Part shown: positions 9,337 through 16,259 of the stretch, in pieces | Position numbering within the stretch: the first letter of the stretch is position 1 | How the letters are laid out: each line of letters opens with the position of its first letter | Assembly (NCBI GenBank): GCA_017935025.1 | Contig: JAGBIL010000039.1 | Location: forward strand, 1-38,910 | Length of the DNA stretch: 38,910 bases | DNA from: Opitutales bacterium | GTDB lineage: Bacteria > Verrucomicrobiota > Verrucomicrobiia > Opitutales > UBA953 | Reading direction: 5' to 3' | Notes under the pieces: model-generated | What the model was told of the DNA's origin: nothing | Database searches by the model: none | Seen by the model: the letters and a program-made list of their open reading frames with translations, nothing else | Made by a program: the position numbers and the translations under genes

Positions 9337-9353
9337 GCAAATTGAAATTTAGT
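9337..9353. repeat. AAATTGAAATTT intergenic element, copy 1
   Basis: GCAAATTGAAATTTAGT sits about 40 bp upstream of the rarA start, next to a GCGGGAACG word at 9330-9338. The same AT-rich core occurs at 20530-20549, 20635-20654 and 27341-27372, always in spacers near gene starts. Confidence 0.55.
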
Positions 9354-9370
9354 GAACGCAAACAAAGAAC

Positions 9371-9576
9371 CCACGAATGAACACCAATAAACACGAATTT
9401 TTTTTATTCTTTTAACACGGATGTAGCAGATGAAAACTTTACGATGTCGTATCTTTTGTTTGATTCTTTTTTTTCGGAAAGGAACAGACGCAAAAGAAGT
9501 TTTTATAAAATTTCTAAAAAAATATCTGATTCCATCTGTTTAATCTGTGTTAAATAAAATTCGTGTTTATTCGTGG
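9371..9576. repeat. Imperfect inverted repeat of the CCACGAAT...AACACGAAT family
   Basis: The left arm (9371-about 9435) contains CCACGAATGAACACC, AAACACGAATTTT and TTAACACGGATGTAGCAGAT. The right arm (about 9523-9576), read in reverse complement, gives CCACGAATAAACACGAATTTTA then TTAACACAGATTAAACAGAT. The arms match imperfectly over some 55-65 bp around an AT-rich centre. Similar CACGAAT/ACACAGAT repeats are scattered in spacers of many environmental bacteria, from memory. The right arm runs into the 3' end of cca. Confidence 0.65.
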
Positions 9577-10952
9577 TTTCGATATAACGCTTTGAGAAAG
9601 GCAATTCCTCCGGCTTCGTCGAGGAATTTTCCGTCGAGTTGGGCTTCGTAGCACGCGTCGAGAATCGGCTTAAACGATTTTCCCGGTGCCGCACCGAGTG
9701 CGAGCAAATGCCTGCCGAGAATAATCGGCTTCGGCGCGGAATTCTTGACTTGAAGCGCCTCCGCCCGTCCGAGAAGCCACTCCGCCGCATCGCGCAATTC
9801 GGCATTTTTCTCCGTTTCCTTGCCCATAGTGTCTGCCGAACAAACGCGCAAAAGGCGGTCGATACGCCCGACTCGTTGCGCCAGGCGGCGCACGGCGGAA
9901 TCTCCGGCGCGGGAACGCCACAGCGCAATCGGCTGCATATGGCAGAGCACGAGCGGCAAAACACCGTCGATGAGATCGCGGAAATTTGTCATGCGCTCCA
10001 GAAATTTTTTCGCGGGAGCGACACCTTGGCGGTCGTGCCCGTAAGCGTGCCAGCGTCCGTCTTTTTCAAAAAATTTCGTCGTGGCGGGTTTGCCGAAATC
10101 GTGGCAAAGCACGGCGAAACCGACGACGAGATTTTCAAAATCATCGGCGGAGTCGTTGCGTTCCCGCGCGAAAGCGTCCAGCGTCGCGAGCGTGTGGTTC
10201 CACACATCGCCTTCCGGATGCCAGCCGGGATCCTGCTCGACGCCGATGAGGGCGTGAAGCTCGGGAAAATATTTGGACCAGCCGCAGGCGCGCAGAAAAT
10301 TCAGACCGCGCGAGGGTTCCTCCCCGCGCAAGATCAGTTTCGACCACTCGTCGAAAATGCGTTCGGCGGACAATCCTTCGGGTTCGATTTTCCGGCAAAG
10401 TTCCACCGTTTCCGGCGCGACGGCGAAGCGGAAACGCGCCGCGAATTGCATCGCGCGCAACACGCGAAGCGGATCTTCCGAAAACGCCGGAGACGTGTGC
10501 CGCAGAATTTTGTTTCCCAAATCTCCGCGTCCGTTGAACGGATCGAGAATTTCGTTTTTCAGCGGGTCGAAATAAATCGCGTTGACGGTAAAATCGCGGC
10601 GCGCCGCCGCCTCGGGAACGCTCATGTCCGGATCGCCTTCGACGACGAATCCGCGATGTCCGAAGCCGCGTTTGGACTCGCGCCGCGGGAGCGCAACATC
10701 CACGGGAACACCGTGCAACTTGAATACGCCAAAAGATTTTCCCGCTGCATTAAAACGGAATCTCAATTCGCGCAAAAGGGCTTCGACGCTTTCGGACGAA
10801 AGCCCGTAAATTTCGACATCGAAATCCTTGCTCCGGCGCCCGAGAAGCGCGTCGCGCACGCATCCGCCGACAAACAGCGCGCGTCCGCCGCGTTCGTTTG
10901 CCGCTTCAAACAGGGGGCGAATCCCGGACAGTTCCTCGGAGAAGGAAATCAT
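9567..10952 (-). CDS. cca: CCA tRNA nucleotidyltransferase with HD domain
   Basis: The enzyme adds or repairs the 3' CCA of tRNAs. The 461-aa product is a class II nucleotidyltransferase: LFVGGCVRDALLG and the catalytic KDFDVEIYG near the N-terminus, then AARRDFTVNAIYFDP, the neck motif EDPLRVLRAMQFAARF, and an HD domain with HTLATLDAF and LCHDFGKP. Class II includes true CCA enzymes and poly(A) polymerases; the HD domain and RRDFTVNA motif favour CCA addition. The final residues NHE and the TAA stop are encoded by the right arm of the 9371-9576 repeat, so the original C-terminus may have been altered. A palindrome, CCGTAAATTTACGG, lies eight bases before the ATG. Confidence 0.92.
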   Translation of the reverse strand: MISFSEELSGIRPLFEAANERGGRALFVGGCVRDALLGRRSKDFDVEIYGLSSESVEALLRELRFRFNAAGKSFGVFKLHGVPVDVALPRRESKRGFGHRGFVVEGDPDMSVPEAAARRDFTVNAIYFDPLKNEILDPFNGRGDLGNKILRHTSPAFSEDPLRVLRAMQFAARFRFAVAPETVELCRKIEPEGLSAERIFDEWSKLILRGEEPSRGLNFLRACGWSKYFPELHALIGVEQDPGWHPEGDVWNHTLATLDAFARERNDSADDFENLVVGFAVLCHDFGKPATTKFFEKDGRWHAYGHDRQGVAPAKKFLERMTNFRDLIDGVLPLVLCHMQPIALWRSRAGDSAVRRLAQRVGRIDRLLRVCSADTMGKETEKNAELRDAAEWLLGRAEALQVKNSAPKPIILGRHLLALGAAPGKSFKPILDACYEAQLDGKFLDEAGGIAFLKALYRNHE

Positions 10953-10959
10953 TTTTTTT

Positions 10960-10973
10960 CCGTAAATTTACGG
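10960..10973. promoter_or_regulatory. 14-bp palindrome just upstream of cca
   Basis: CCGTAAATTTACGG is a perfect palindrome between the trxB stop and the cca start, separated from the cca ATG by a run of A. It could be an operator or an mRNA hairpin near the ribosome site. A T run is present only on the plus-strand upstream side, so it is not a standard terminator for trxB. Confidence 0.3.
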
Positions 10974-11019
10974 GAACGCCGGAGCTTTTCCGTTGTCCGA
11001 AAAAAGCGCGTTCCGTCCT

Positions 11020-11949
11020 TTAATCTTCCAGAAAGCGTTGGGCTTCGATTCCGGCGCGCGCGCCCGTTCCCGCCGCGACGATGGCTTGGCGGAAAATACG
11101 GTCGGCGCAGTCTCCGGCGACAAATACGCCGGGAATTTGCGTGCGCACGCCGGACGCGTCGCGCTCGGCGATGAGCGTGCCGTCGTCTTCCATCGGGAGT
11201 GCTCCTTTGAGAAATGCGGTGTTCGGCGTGTGTCCGATCGCGACGAAAATTCCGCTCACGGCGAGTTCCCGCGTTTCGTTCGTTGTAACGTTGCGCACGC
11301 GGAGGGCGCGGACTTTTCCGTTCTCGTCACCGAGAATTTCCTCGGGAACACTTGAGAGAACGAGTTCGACTTTCGGGTTTTCCGTGACGCGGCGGACCAT
11401 GATTTCCGTAGCGCGAAATTTGTCACGGCGGTGAATTTGGTAAACCTTGGACGCAAAGCGTGTGAGGAAATTCGCTTCTTCGCACGCGGTATCGCCACCG
11501 CCGATAACGGCGATTTCCTTGCCCCGGAAAAACGCGCCGTCGCAGGTCGCGCAGGTGCTGACACCGTTCCCGCCGTAAAATTCCATTTCGCCTTTGATGC
11601 CTGTCATTTTGGGTGATGCGCCCGTGGCGACAATCAACGCTCGCGTTTCAAAGATTTTTCCGGATGCGGAGAACAGTTTTTTCGTGTCGGCGGAGAGTTC
11701 CACGCGTTCAATGACATCCATTTCAAAGCGCGTACCGAATTTTTCGGCTTGTTGGCGCATATTCATAACGAGCGAAAAACCGTCGATACCGTCGGGGAAT
11801 CCGGGAAAGTTTTCCACTTCGGAGGTCGTCGTGATTTGTCCGCCGGGCAAATTCCCTTCGAGGACAAGCGGCGAAAGTCCGGCGCGGGCGACATAAATTG
11901 CGGCAGCCAGACCGGCACAGCCGCTTCCGAGAATGATGACATTTTCCAT
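11020..11949 (-). CDS. trxB: Thioredoxin reductase (NADPH)
   Basis: TrxB transfers electrons from NADPH through FAD and a redox disulfide to thioredoxin. The 309-aa product matches the low-molecular-weight bacterial family. It has an FAD Rossmann motif GSGCAGLAAAIYVARAG, GGQITTTSEVENFPGF, the active-site CATCD, an NADPH motif GGGDTACEEANFLT, HRRDKFRA, and the C-terminal FAD contact GVFVAGDCAD...RQAIVAAGTG. The usual Pro in GSGPAG is Cys here. It precedes cca by 67 bp on the same strand. A TTTTGAC-N7-GTCAAAA dyad lies about 100 bp upstream. Confidence 0.96.
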   Translation of the reverse strand: MENVIILGSGCAGLAAAIYVARAGLSPLVLEGNLPGGQITTTSEVENFPGFPDGIDGFSLVMNMRQQAEKFGTRFEMDVIERVELSADTKKLFSASGKIFETRALIVATGASPKMTGIKGEMEFYGGNGVSTCATCDGAFFRGKEIAVIGGGDTACEEANFLTRFASKVYQIHRRDKFRATEIMVRRVTENPKVELVLSSVPEEILGDENGKVRALRVRNVTTNETRELAVSGIFVAIGHTPNTAFLKGALPMEDDGTLIAERDASGVRTQIPGVFVAGDCADRIFRQAIVAAGTGARAGIEAQRFLED

Positions 11950-12049
11950 ACGGGAGCGAATCTTTTCAGAAACAAGGCGTTCCCGCGAGGAATTTTTGCG
12001 CGTTTTTTATCCGTTCCCGCGATCAGTGAAAAAGGGTTTTGAACGCGGT

Positions 12050-12070
12050 TTTTGACAATGAGAGTCAAAA
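12050..12070. promoter_or_regulatory. Dyad TTTTGAC-N7-GTCAAAA upstream of trxB
   Basis: Two 7-bp inverted half-sites (12050-12056, 12064-12070) lie 101-121 bp upstream of the trxB start in a spacer without genes. The symmetry and half-site length suit a dimeric repressor or activator, but no regulator can be named. No T tract follows on either strand. Confidence 0.3.
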
Positions 12071-12219
12071 CGTTGCCCCGAACGCATCGAAGCGGCGACG
12101 CGCGCAACCCGAAATCCGGCGGCGACCCTTCCGATCGAAATTTTTGCGGCGCAGGAGCCCCGAACGCGACTTTGCTTTCCCGCAGAAGAGGGGAGTCCAG
12201 CTTCGCGGGAACGCCGCTG

Positions 12220-12606
12220 TTATTGTTGCAAAATGCGTGCGGCGGCGAGGGCGCAGTTTGACGGTTCAAGCACCGTGAGGACCGGCGTTTTCGACGGCAT
12301 TTGCAACGTGGAGTTGATGTTCACGAGGAAGTCAAGTTTGTCCTTGAACGGCGGGCACGCGAGCACGGGCTTTTTCGTGTTGGCGGCAACAACGCCGGAG
12401 AGCGCGTTGGAGCGACCCGCGATCGTGATGAAAAGGACTTTCGATTCGTTGTCGTGCGCTTTCACATAGTTGAAAACACCTACCGGATCTTTGTGCGCGC
12501 TACGCACGAAATATTCAAAATCAACGCCTTCGGCTTTGAGCCCTTCCGCGATTTTTTCCGCGTGCGGCATATCGGACTCAGACCCCATCAGAATGTAAGC
12601 TTTCAT
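12220..12606 (-). CDS. purE: Phosphoribosylaminoimidazole carboxylase, class II PurE type
   Basis: PurE makes CAIR in purine synthesis. The 128-aa product has GSESDMPHAEKIAEGL and the loop SAHKDP. The core AGRSNALSGVVAANT followed by PVLACPPFKDK matches the animal PAICS and Treponema-type enzymes (class II, using CO2 and AIR directly) and not the class I E. coli motif AGGAAHLPGM. I therefore infer an AIR carboxylase and no need for PurK. It is shorter than class I PurE (~160 aa), mainly at the C-terminus, which ends NCALAAARILQQ. It is followed on the same strand by trxB after 270 bp with no gene. Confidence 0.88.
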   Translation of the reverse strand: MKAYILMGSESDMPHAEKIAEGLKAEGVDFEYFVRSAHKDPVGVFNYVKAHDNESKVLFITIAGRSNALSGVVAANTKKPVLACPPFKDKLDFLVNINSTLQMPSKTPVLTVLEPSNCALAAARILQQ

Positions 12607-12724
12607 AATCCGGGAAATATTAGGCGGTAAAATGCGCCCCTTAAAGCGGAAAATTCAGAACGGGAAATGCTGTTTTTGCCGAGAATGAAAACTCTGCGCG
12701 GGAACGTTTCCGGTTTTCCCGTTT

Positions 12725-14794
12725 TCAATCTTCCTCTTCGTCGGTTTCTTCCGCGGCGGTTCCGAACGGATTGCCCGCTGCTTTTTTCGGTTTGGGCAGT
12801 TGCGGCACGCGATAATTTTCGTTGAGAACGGCAATCGTCGGGAACGGCGAATATCCGAGGAAGCCCGTTCCGCCTTTCTCCGGGCGAAGATCACTCTTTT
12901 CGGGCAATGTTTCGGGAACGAAATCCGGATAATTTCCGGCCCCGTTTTGTTTCGGGAAATCGAATTTTTCGAGGTGCGGAGAAAGGTTCTTCTTCGTTGT
13001 CTGTGACCAGAGCATGACGAAGGTGCGTTGTTTGTCTTCCTCGTCGGAGAGCGGAAGGCGGTTGCGCACGGTGTAGAGTTTGAAAACTTTTGCGAGCGGT
13101 TCCCAGCCTGTGGCATCGACAATCGGCAGGAGTGCGGCGAGGCGCTGGAACGGCACGCCGGGGTCGTGGCGGTAATCTTCGACATCGGCTTCGTCGGCGG
13201 CTTTTTCGCGTTCCCGTCTGCCTTTGCCGGAGCTTCTATCTTTGAGGATTTTTTGGTGCTGTTCTTTTTTTTCAAGTTCTTCGTGCTTTTGGCGTTCCCG
13301 CAGGGCTTTTTTGTTTTTCTCTTCGGTTTCTTCTCGTTCGAGGCGGGCGAGGCAGGCGGATTGCAAGGCGGGAACGTCAAAAAACGAAATAGCTTTGCGT
13401 CCGGTCGTTTTTTCCATGCTGTAAAGCGCGAGCAGGGCGGCAGGCGTGTCGCGGTCGCCCCGGAAAACCCATTTCCAGCTGAGGACGTTTTTCGCGAGAG
13501 CGTGAAAAAGTTCCCACGAGCCTTCCTTGCGGATGCGTTCCAAATCCCAGTAGCCGCGTGACCACATCCGGGTTCCGACAATCGGGTCTCCGGCGTGCCC
13601 GGCAGCGGCACCGGTTTCGACATCGACGACGAAGCGGATCGGCTGCGTGCGTTCCTTCGGTCCGGCGGTCAACTTATCCAACTCGGCGACAACGTTATCC
13701 CAAAAGCGGATGATTTCTTCCGGATTGTTGATGGCGGCAGCTTCTTCGGCGGGAATGGTTGCTGCGAAGTTTTTCCCGACAAATTCCGCCCAAGGCGCAG
13801 GAGCGTAGCGCACATAGTTCCATTGAGCGGTTTTGGTTTCGTCGAGTTCAAAAAACGGAGCTTCGACTACTCCGCTGAAAATCATTTGTGTGCGGGCGGA
13901 AATTCTGCCGCGCGGTGCGGAAACGTAAATCAGTCCGCCGAATGCACTCGCGATTTCAAAAGATTGTTCGTGGACTCCGAAATCGCGTGTGATTTTCGGG
14001 AAACGGTACCAGTAGCGCTGGCGCGATTGGAGAAGATTGTCCGAGTGGCTTCCGATGCGGATGCGTACGCCGGCGGAAAGTGCGGATTTTGATACACGCA
14101 CTTTGACGCGTTCTCCGGGCGCGGCGTAAAGCCCCGTGCTTTGCCAACCGCCTTTCTTCGGGTCGGGATAAAAAGTTTTTCCGATGCGTTTAAACTTCTC
14201 GGGAACGTCTCCGGGGAAAAATTTTGCGCTCGGGTGCGGGAACACTTCGCGTGCGGGGATGTTTTCGTAGATGCTGAGTTTTTCGGAGATTTCGCGCCGC
14301 AATTCTGCGTTGATGCTAAGTGCGAGTGGGTCGGTCGGTGTCGGGATTATGTCTGCGAACCATTTGTCGATTTTTTCCGGCTTGGCTTTTTCTTTGAATT
14401 TGCTGACGGTACGGAGCTTTGTTTTAAAAGCGTCGCGCTTGGCATTGATTTTCGGATCGGATTTTTGTTCCGGAAAAACGGGAATCGGCGGATCGAAGGT
14501 GTCCGGAGTGTAAATGGCATCAAGGGAATCTTCCCACGCCTGTAGCGATTCCGGCATGGACCGCGCGCCGGAATCGTCGGCGGGAACGTCGGTTTCGGCT
14601 TCGCTCGGAGCGTTGTCGGCGTTTTCTCCGTCGGAGGAAACTTCTTCTTCGGTGCCCGTTATTGCGTCGGCGGGGTTTGCGGGAACGCTTTCGGTTTCGT
14701 CTTCAAACGACGTTTCCGTTTCGGCAAAAATCGTCGCGGGAATGTTCGCCGCAATTAGGTATGCGAGCGCCAAAAACAGTTTGGGGTAAGGCAT
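12725..14794 (-). CDS. Secreted M60/enhancin-like protein with a degenerate metalloprotease site
   Basis: The 689-aa product starts at ATG 14794, giving a clean signal peptide (MPYPKLFLALAYLIAANIPA, cut near FAET). An acidic linker follows (about 30-80). From about 210 on it tracks the Peptidase_M60 family: STGLYAAPGERVKVRV, IRIGSHSD, FEIASAFGGLIYVSAPRG, APFFEL, APWAEFVGKNFAATIP and a WDNVVAELDKL helix. Where active members have HExxH (usually HELGHN), this protein has HALAKN (H is residue 431, 13490-13504). The downstream zinc-ligand Glu is also not apparent (DTPAALLALYS). I infer it does not work as a zinc protease and may only bind glycans or protein. A highly charged insert (about 505-560) rich in Glu and Lys follows. 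Active M60 proteins in gut microbes cut mucin. Confidence 0.75.
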   Translation of the reverse strand: MPYPKLFLALAYLIAANIPATIFAETETSFEDETESVPANPADAITGTEEEVSSDGENADNAPSEAETDVPADDSGARSMPESLQAWEDSLDAIYTPDTFDPPIPVFPEQKSDPKINAKRDAFKTKLRTVSKFKEKAKPEKIDKWFADIIPTPTDPLALSINAELRREISEKLSIYENIPAREVFPHPSAKFFPGDVPEKFKRIGKTFYPDPKKGGWQSTGLYAAPGERVKVRVSKSALSAGVRIRIGSHSDNLLQSRQRYWYRFPKITRDFGVHEQSFEIASAFGGLIYVSAPRGRISARTQMIFSGVVEAPFFELDETKTAQWNYVRYAPAPWAEFVGKNFAATIPAEEAAAINNPEEIIRFWDNVVAELDKLTAGPKERTQPIRFVVDVETGAAAGHAGDPIVGTRMWSRGYWDLERIRKEGSWELFHALAKNVLSWKWVFRGDRDTPAALLALYSMEKTTGRKAISFFDVPALQSACLARLEREETEEKNKKALRERQKHEELEKKEQHQKILKDRSSGKGRREREKAADEADVEDYRHDPGVPFQRLAALLPIVDATGWEPLAKVFKLYTVRNRLPLSDEEDKQRTFVMLWSQTTKKNLSPHLEKFDFPKQNGAGNYPDFVPETLPEKSDLRPEKGGTGFLGYSPFPTIAVLNENYRVPQLPKPKKAAGNPFGTAAEETDEEED

Positions 14795-14864
14795 TTTTTT
14801 GGGGAAAAATAAAAAAATAGAAAGCCGAGGGAGACTTTTTAGCAGCGGGCACGAAATATCAAGC

Positions 14865-14883
14865 TTTTTAGCACAAAGCATCA
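14865..14883 (-). repeat. Short dispersed repeat, copy 2
   Basis: On the minus strand this reads TGATGCTTTGTGCTAAAAA, one base different from the copy at 415-434. It lies in the spacer between the exosortase and the M60-like gene. A 9-bp stem hairpin (ATTTTTGCC/GGCAAAAAT, 14905-14925) lies nearby. Confidence 0.4.
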
Positions 14884-14978
14884 AGCAGTAAGGGACGTGC
14901 TGAGATTTTTGCCGCCGGCAAAAATTTTGAAGTATCCACTTGATGTCTGATGTTTTGTGCTTGGAACGGAAAGAACTC

Positions 14979-16070
14979 TTAATTCTTTTCGTCGTCAATA
15001 AATTCGATGCCCATTTCCTCGTCGGTCTTTGTCAGTTTCAGATTAAAGACGGGGATGAGCGCCAAAAGCATGATAAATGTGATAATCATCGCGATCCAGC
15101 CGGCGGTATCATGCACTGTGCCGAGTGTGAACTTCAGGCTGTCGGGCGGGTTTCCGAAAAAGTCGTATTCCAAAGCTTTTGAACCGTGCCACAGCGACCA
15201 AACCGTGAGAAAACTCGTGCGCAAAATGTTCAGTACCAGCGCAAATGCAATGGATACTGCGACGAAGAGCACTTTCTTTTTCAGCGTGTGCAGGAAAATC
15301 GCCGCGAGGAACGAACCCGCAAACACGCACGCCGTCATTGAGCGGATCCCGGAGCACGCGTCTGCCACGCCCACGGTGTCTCCTCCCGGAAGCACAATGA
15401 TGTTGGCTTCTTGAACGAGCGAGAAATCAAAGAGGTTGAGTAAATAAACCACCGCTGCCGTAACTTTGTCCAAAAGCAGGGTTTTGATTTGACTGTCTAC
15501 AAGGAACGTAAACGGACCGGATACGAACCACACGCAAATCGGAAACACAAAAATCATCAGCACGCGCAGACGGGAACGCAAATCGAGCGCATTCCCCGAA
15601 AAATCTTTCGCCGAGGCAAACCACACCAGACCGAACGCCGCACCGATGAAGCCCATCGTGTTTTCATGCGTCGTTATCGCCGCCGCGCCGTAAATTGCCG
15701 TGCCGATTCCTCCCGCGATAAAAAGCAGAAGGGAAAACAGTGTACCCAAAGCAAAAACTGCGTCCAAAATCCACGGAGATTTCCATCCGGCACGGATAAA
15801 TTTCGGCGGCGAAAATTCGTCGATCGGCTGACCGTTTTCGTCGGTTGCACCCTCGACCGGCGTTCCCGTAAAAATTGCACGCAAAAGATGATAGCGCTCT
15901 TTCAGAACAAACGCGCAGAGGAACGGCACCAGGTACCCGAAAATGTAATCGTCTTTGGAGGACCAGCAATACTGTTGGTCCCAAATGACGATTGCACACA
16001 TCAGAATGCCGAGCGCGGCAAAGAGCAGCGGAGTGTTGTCGGATTTTTTTTCAGCAGAAACGGTACTCAT
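14979..16070 (-). CDS. Exosortase/archaeosortase family transpeptidase
   Basis: Exosortases are integral membrane enzymes that recognise PEP-CTERM tails. The 363-aa product has about eight to ten membrane helices and the three catalytic motifs in order: VADACSGIRSMTACVFAG with the nucleophilic Cys, NILRTSFLTVW with the Arg, and VHDTAGWI with the His. I start at ATG 16070 (MSTVSAEKK); an upstream GTG at 16121 would add 17 residues and has no better ribosome site. About 100 residues of extra sequence between helices 3 and 5 make it somewhat long for the family. The only matching substrate in the window is the PEP-CTERM protein at 2014-2922, about 12 kb away, so genes are not co-localised; others are expected elsewhere. 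Confidence 0.9.
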   Translation of the reverse strand: MSTVSAEKKSDNTPLLFAALGILMCAIVIWDQQYCWSSKDDYIFGYLVPFLCAFVLKERYHLLRAIFTGTPVEGATDENGQPIDEFSPPKFIRAGWKSPWILDAVFALGTLFSLLLFIAGGIGTAIYGAAAITTHENTMGFIGAAFGLVWFASAKDFSGNALDLRSRLRVLMIFVFPICVWFVSGPFTFLVDSQIKTLLLDKVTAAVVYLLNLFDFSLVQEANIIVLPGGDTVGVADACSGIRSMTACVFAGSFLAAIFLHTLKKKVLFVAVSIAFALVLNILRTSFLTVWSLWHGSKALEYDFFGNPPDSLKFTLGTVHDTAGWIAMIITFIMLLALIPVFNLKLTKTDEEMGIEFIDDEKN

Positions 16071-16180
16071 GTAATTTTTATCGGCAAAGCATAACGATTC
16101 ACGCGCCGAAACATCAATCACGGATTCTCAAGGATGAAAGATGAGCCCGCTCCTTCGTCGTCTGCGGAGGAGCGGGGAAT

Positions 16181-16223
16181 AAAAAACGTTCCCGCGAGAG
16201 AATCCTCACGGGAACGTTTTTTT
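16181..16223 (-). terminator. Terminator of hppA made from an inverted pair of the GCGGGAACG word
   Basis: The left arm AAAAAACGTTCCCGCGAG (16181-16198) pairs with CTCACGGGAACGTTTTTT (from 16205), with one wobble position and a 6-nt loop. T tracts exist on both strands. It lies 37 bp after the hppA stop on the minus strand. The arms are again the overrepresented word. Confidence 0.88.
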
Positions 16224-16259
16224 AAGCCTTAAACTTTAAGCTCTAATCTTTTTATCCGA

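Noticed and set aside
9639..11174. Long plus-strand open frame (about 511 codons) opposite cca and trxB
   Set aside because: It mirrors two clear genes on the other strand and has no recognisable domains or ribosome site; open by codon composition only.
12052..12261. 69-codon plus-strand frame in the trxB-purE spacer
   Set aside because: Starts in the spacer and runs into purE antisense; Arg/Gly-rich without domain or ribosome site.
14905..14925. Hairpin ATTTTTGCC-GCC-GGCAAAAAT as terminator of the exosortase gene
   Set aside because: The T tract is not located after the stem on the minus strand; only an AT-rich stem is seen.
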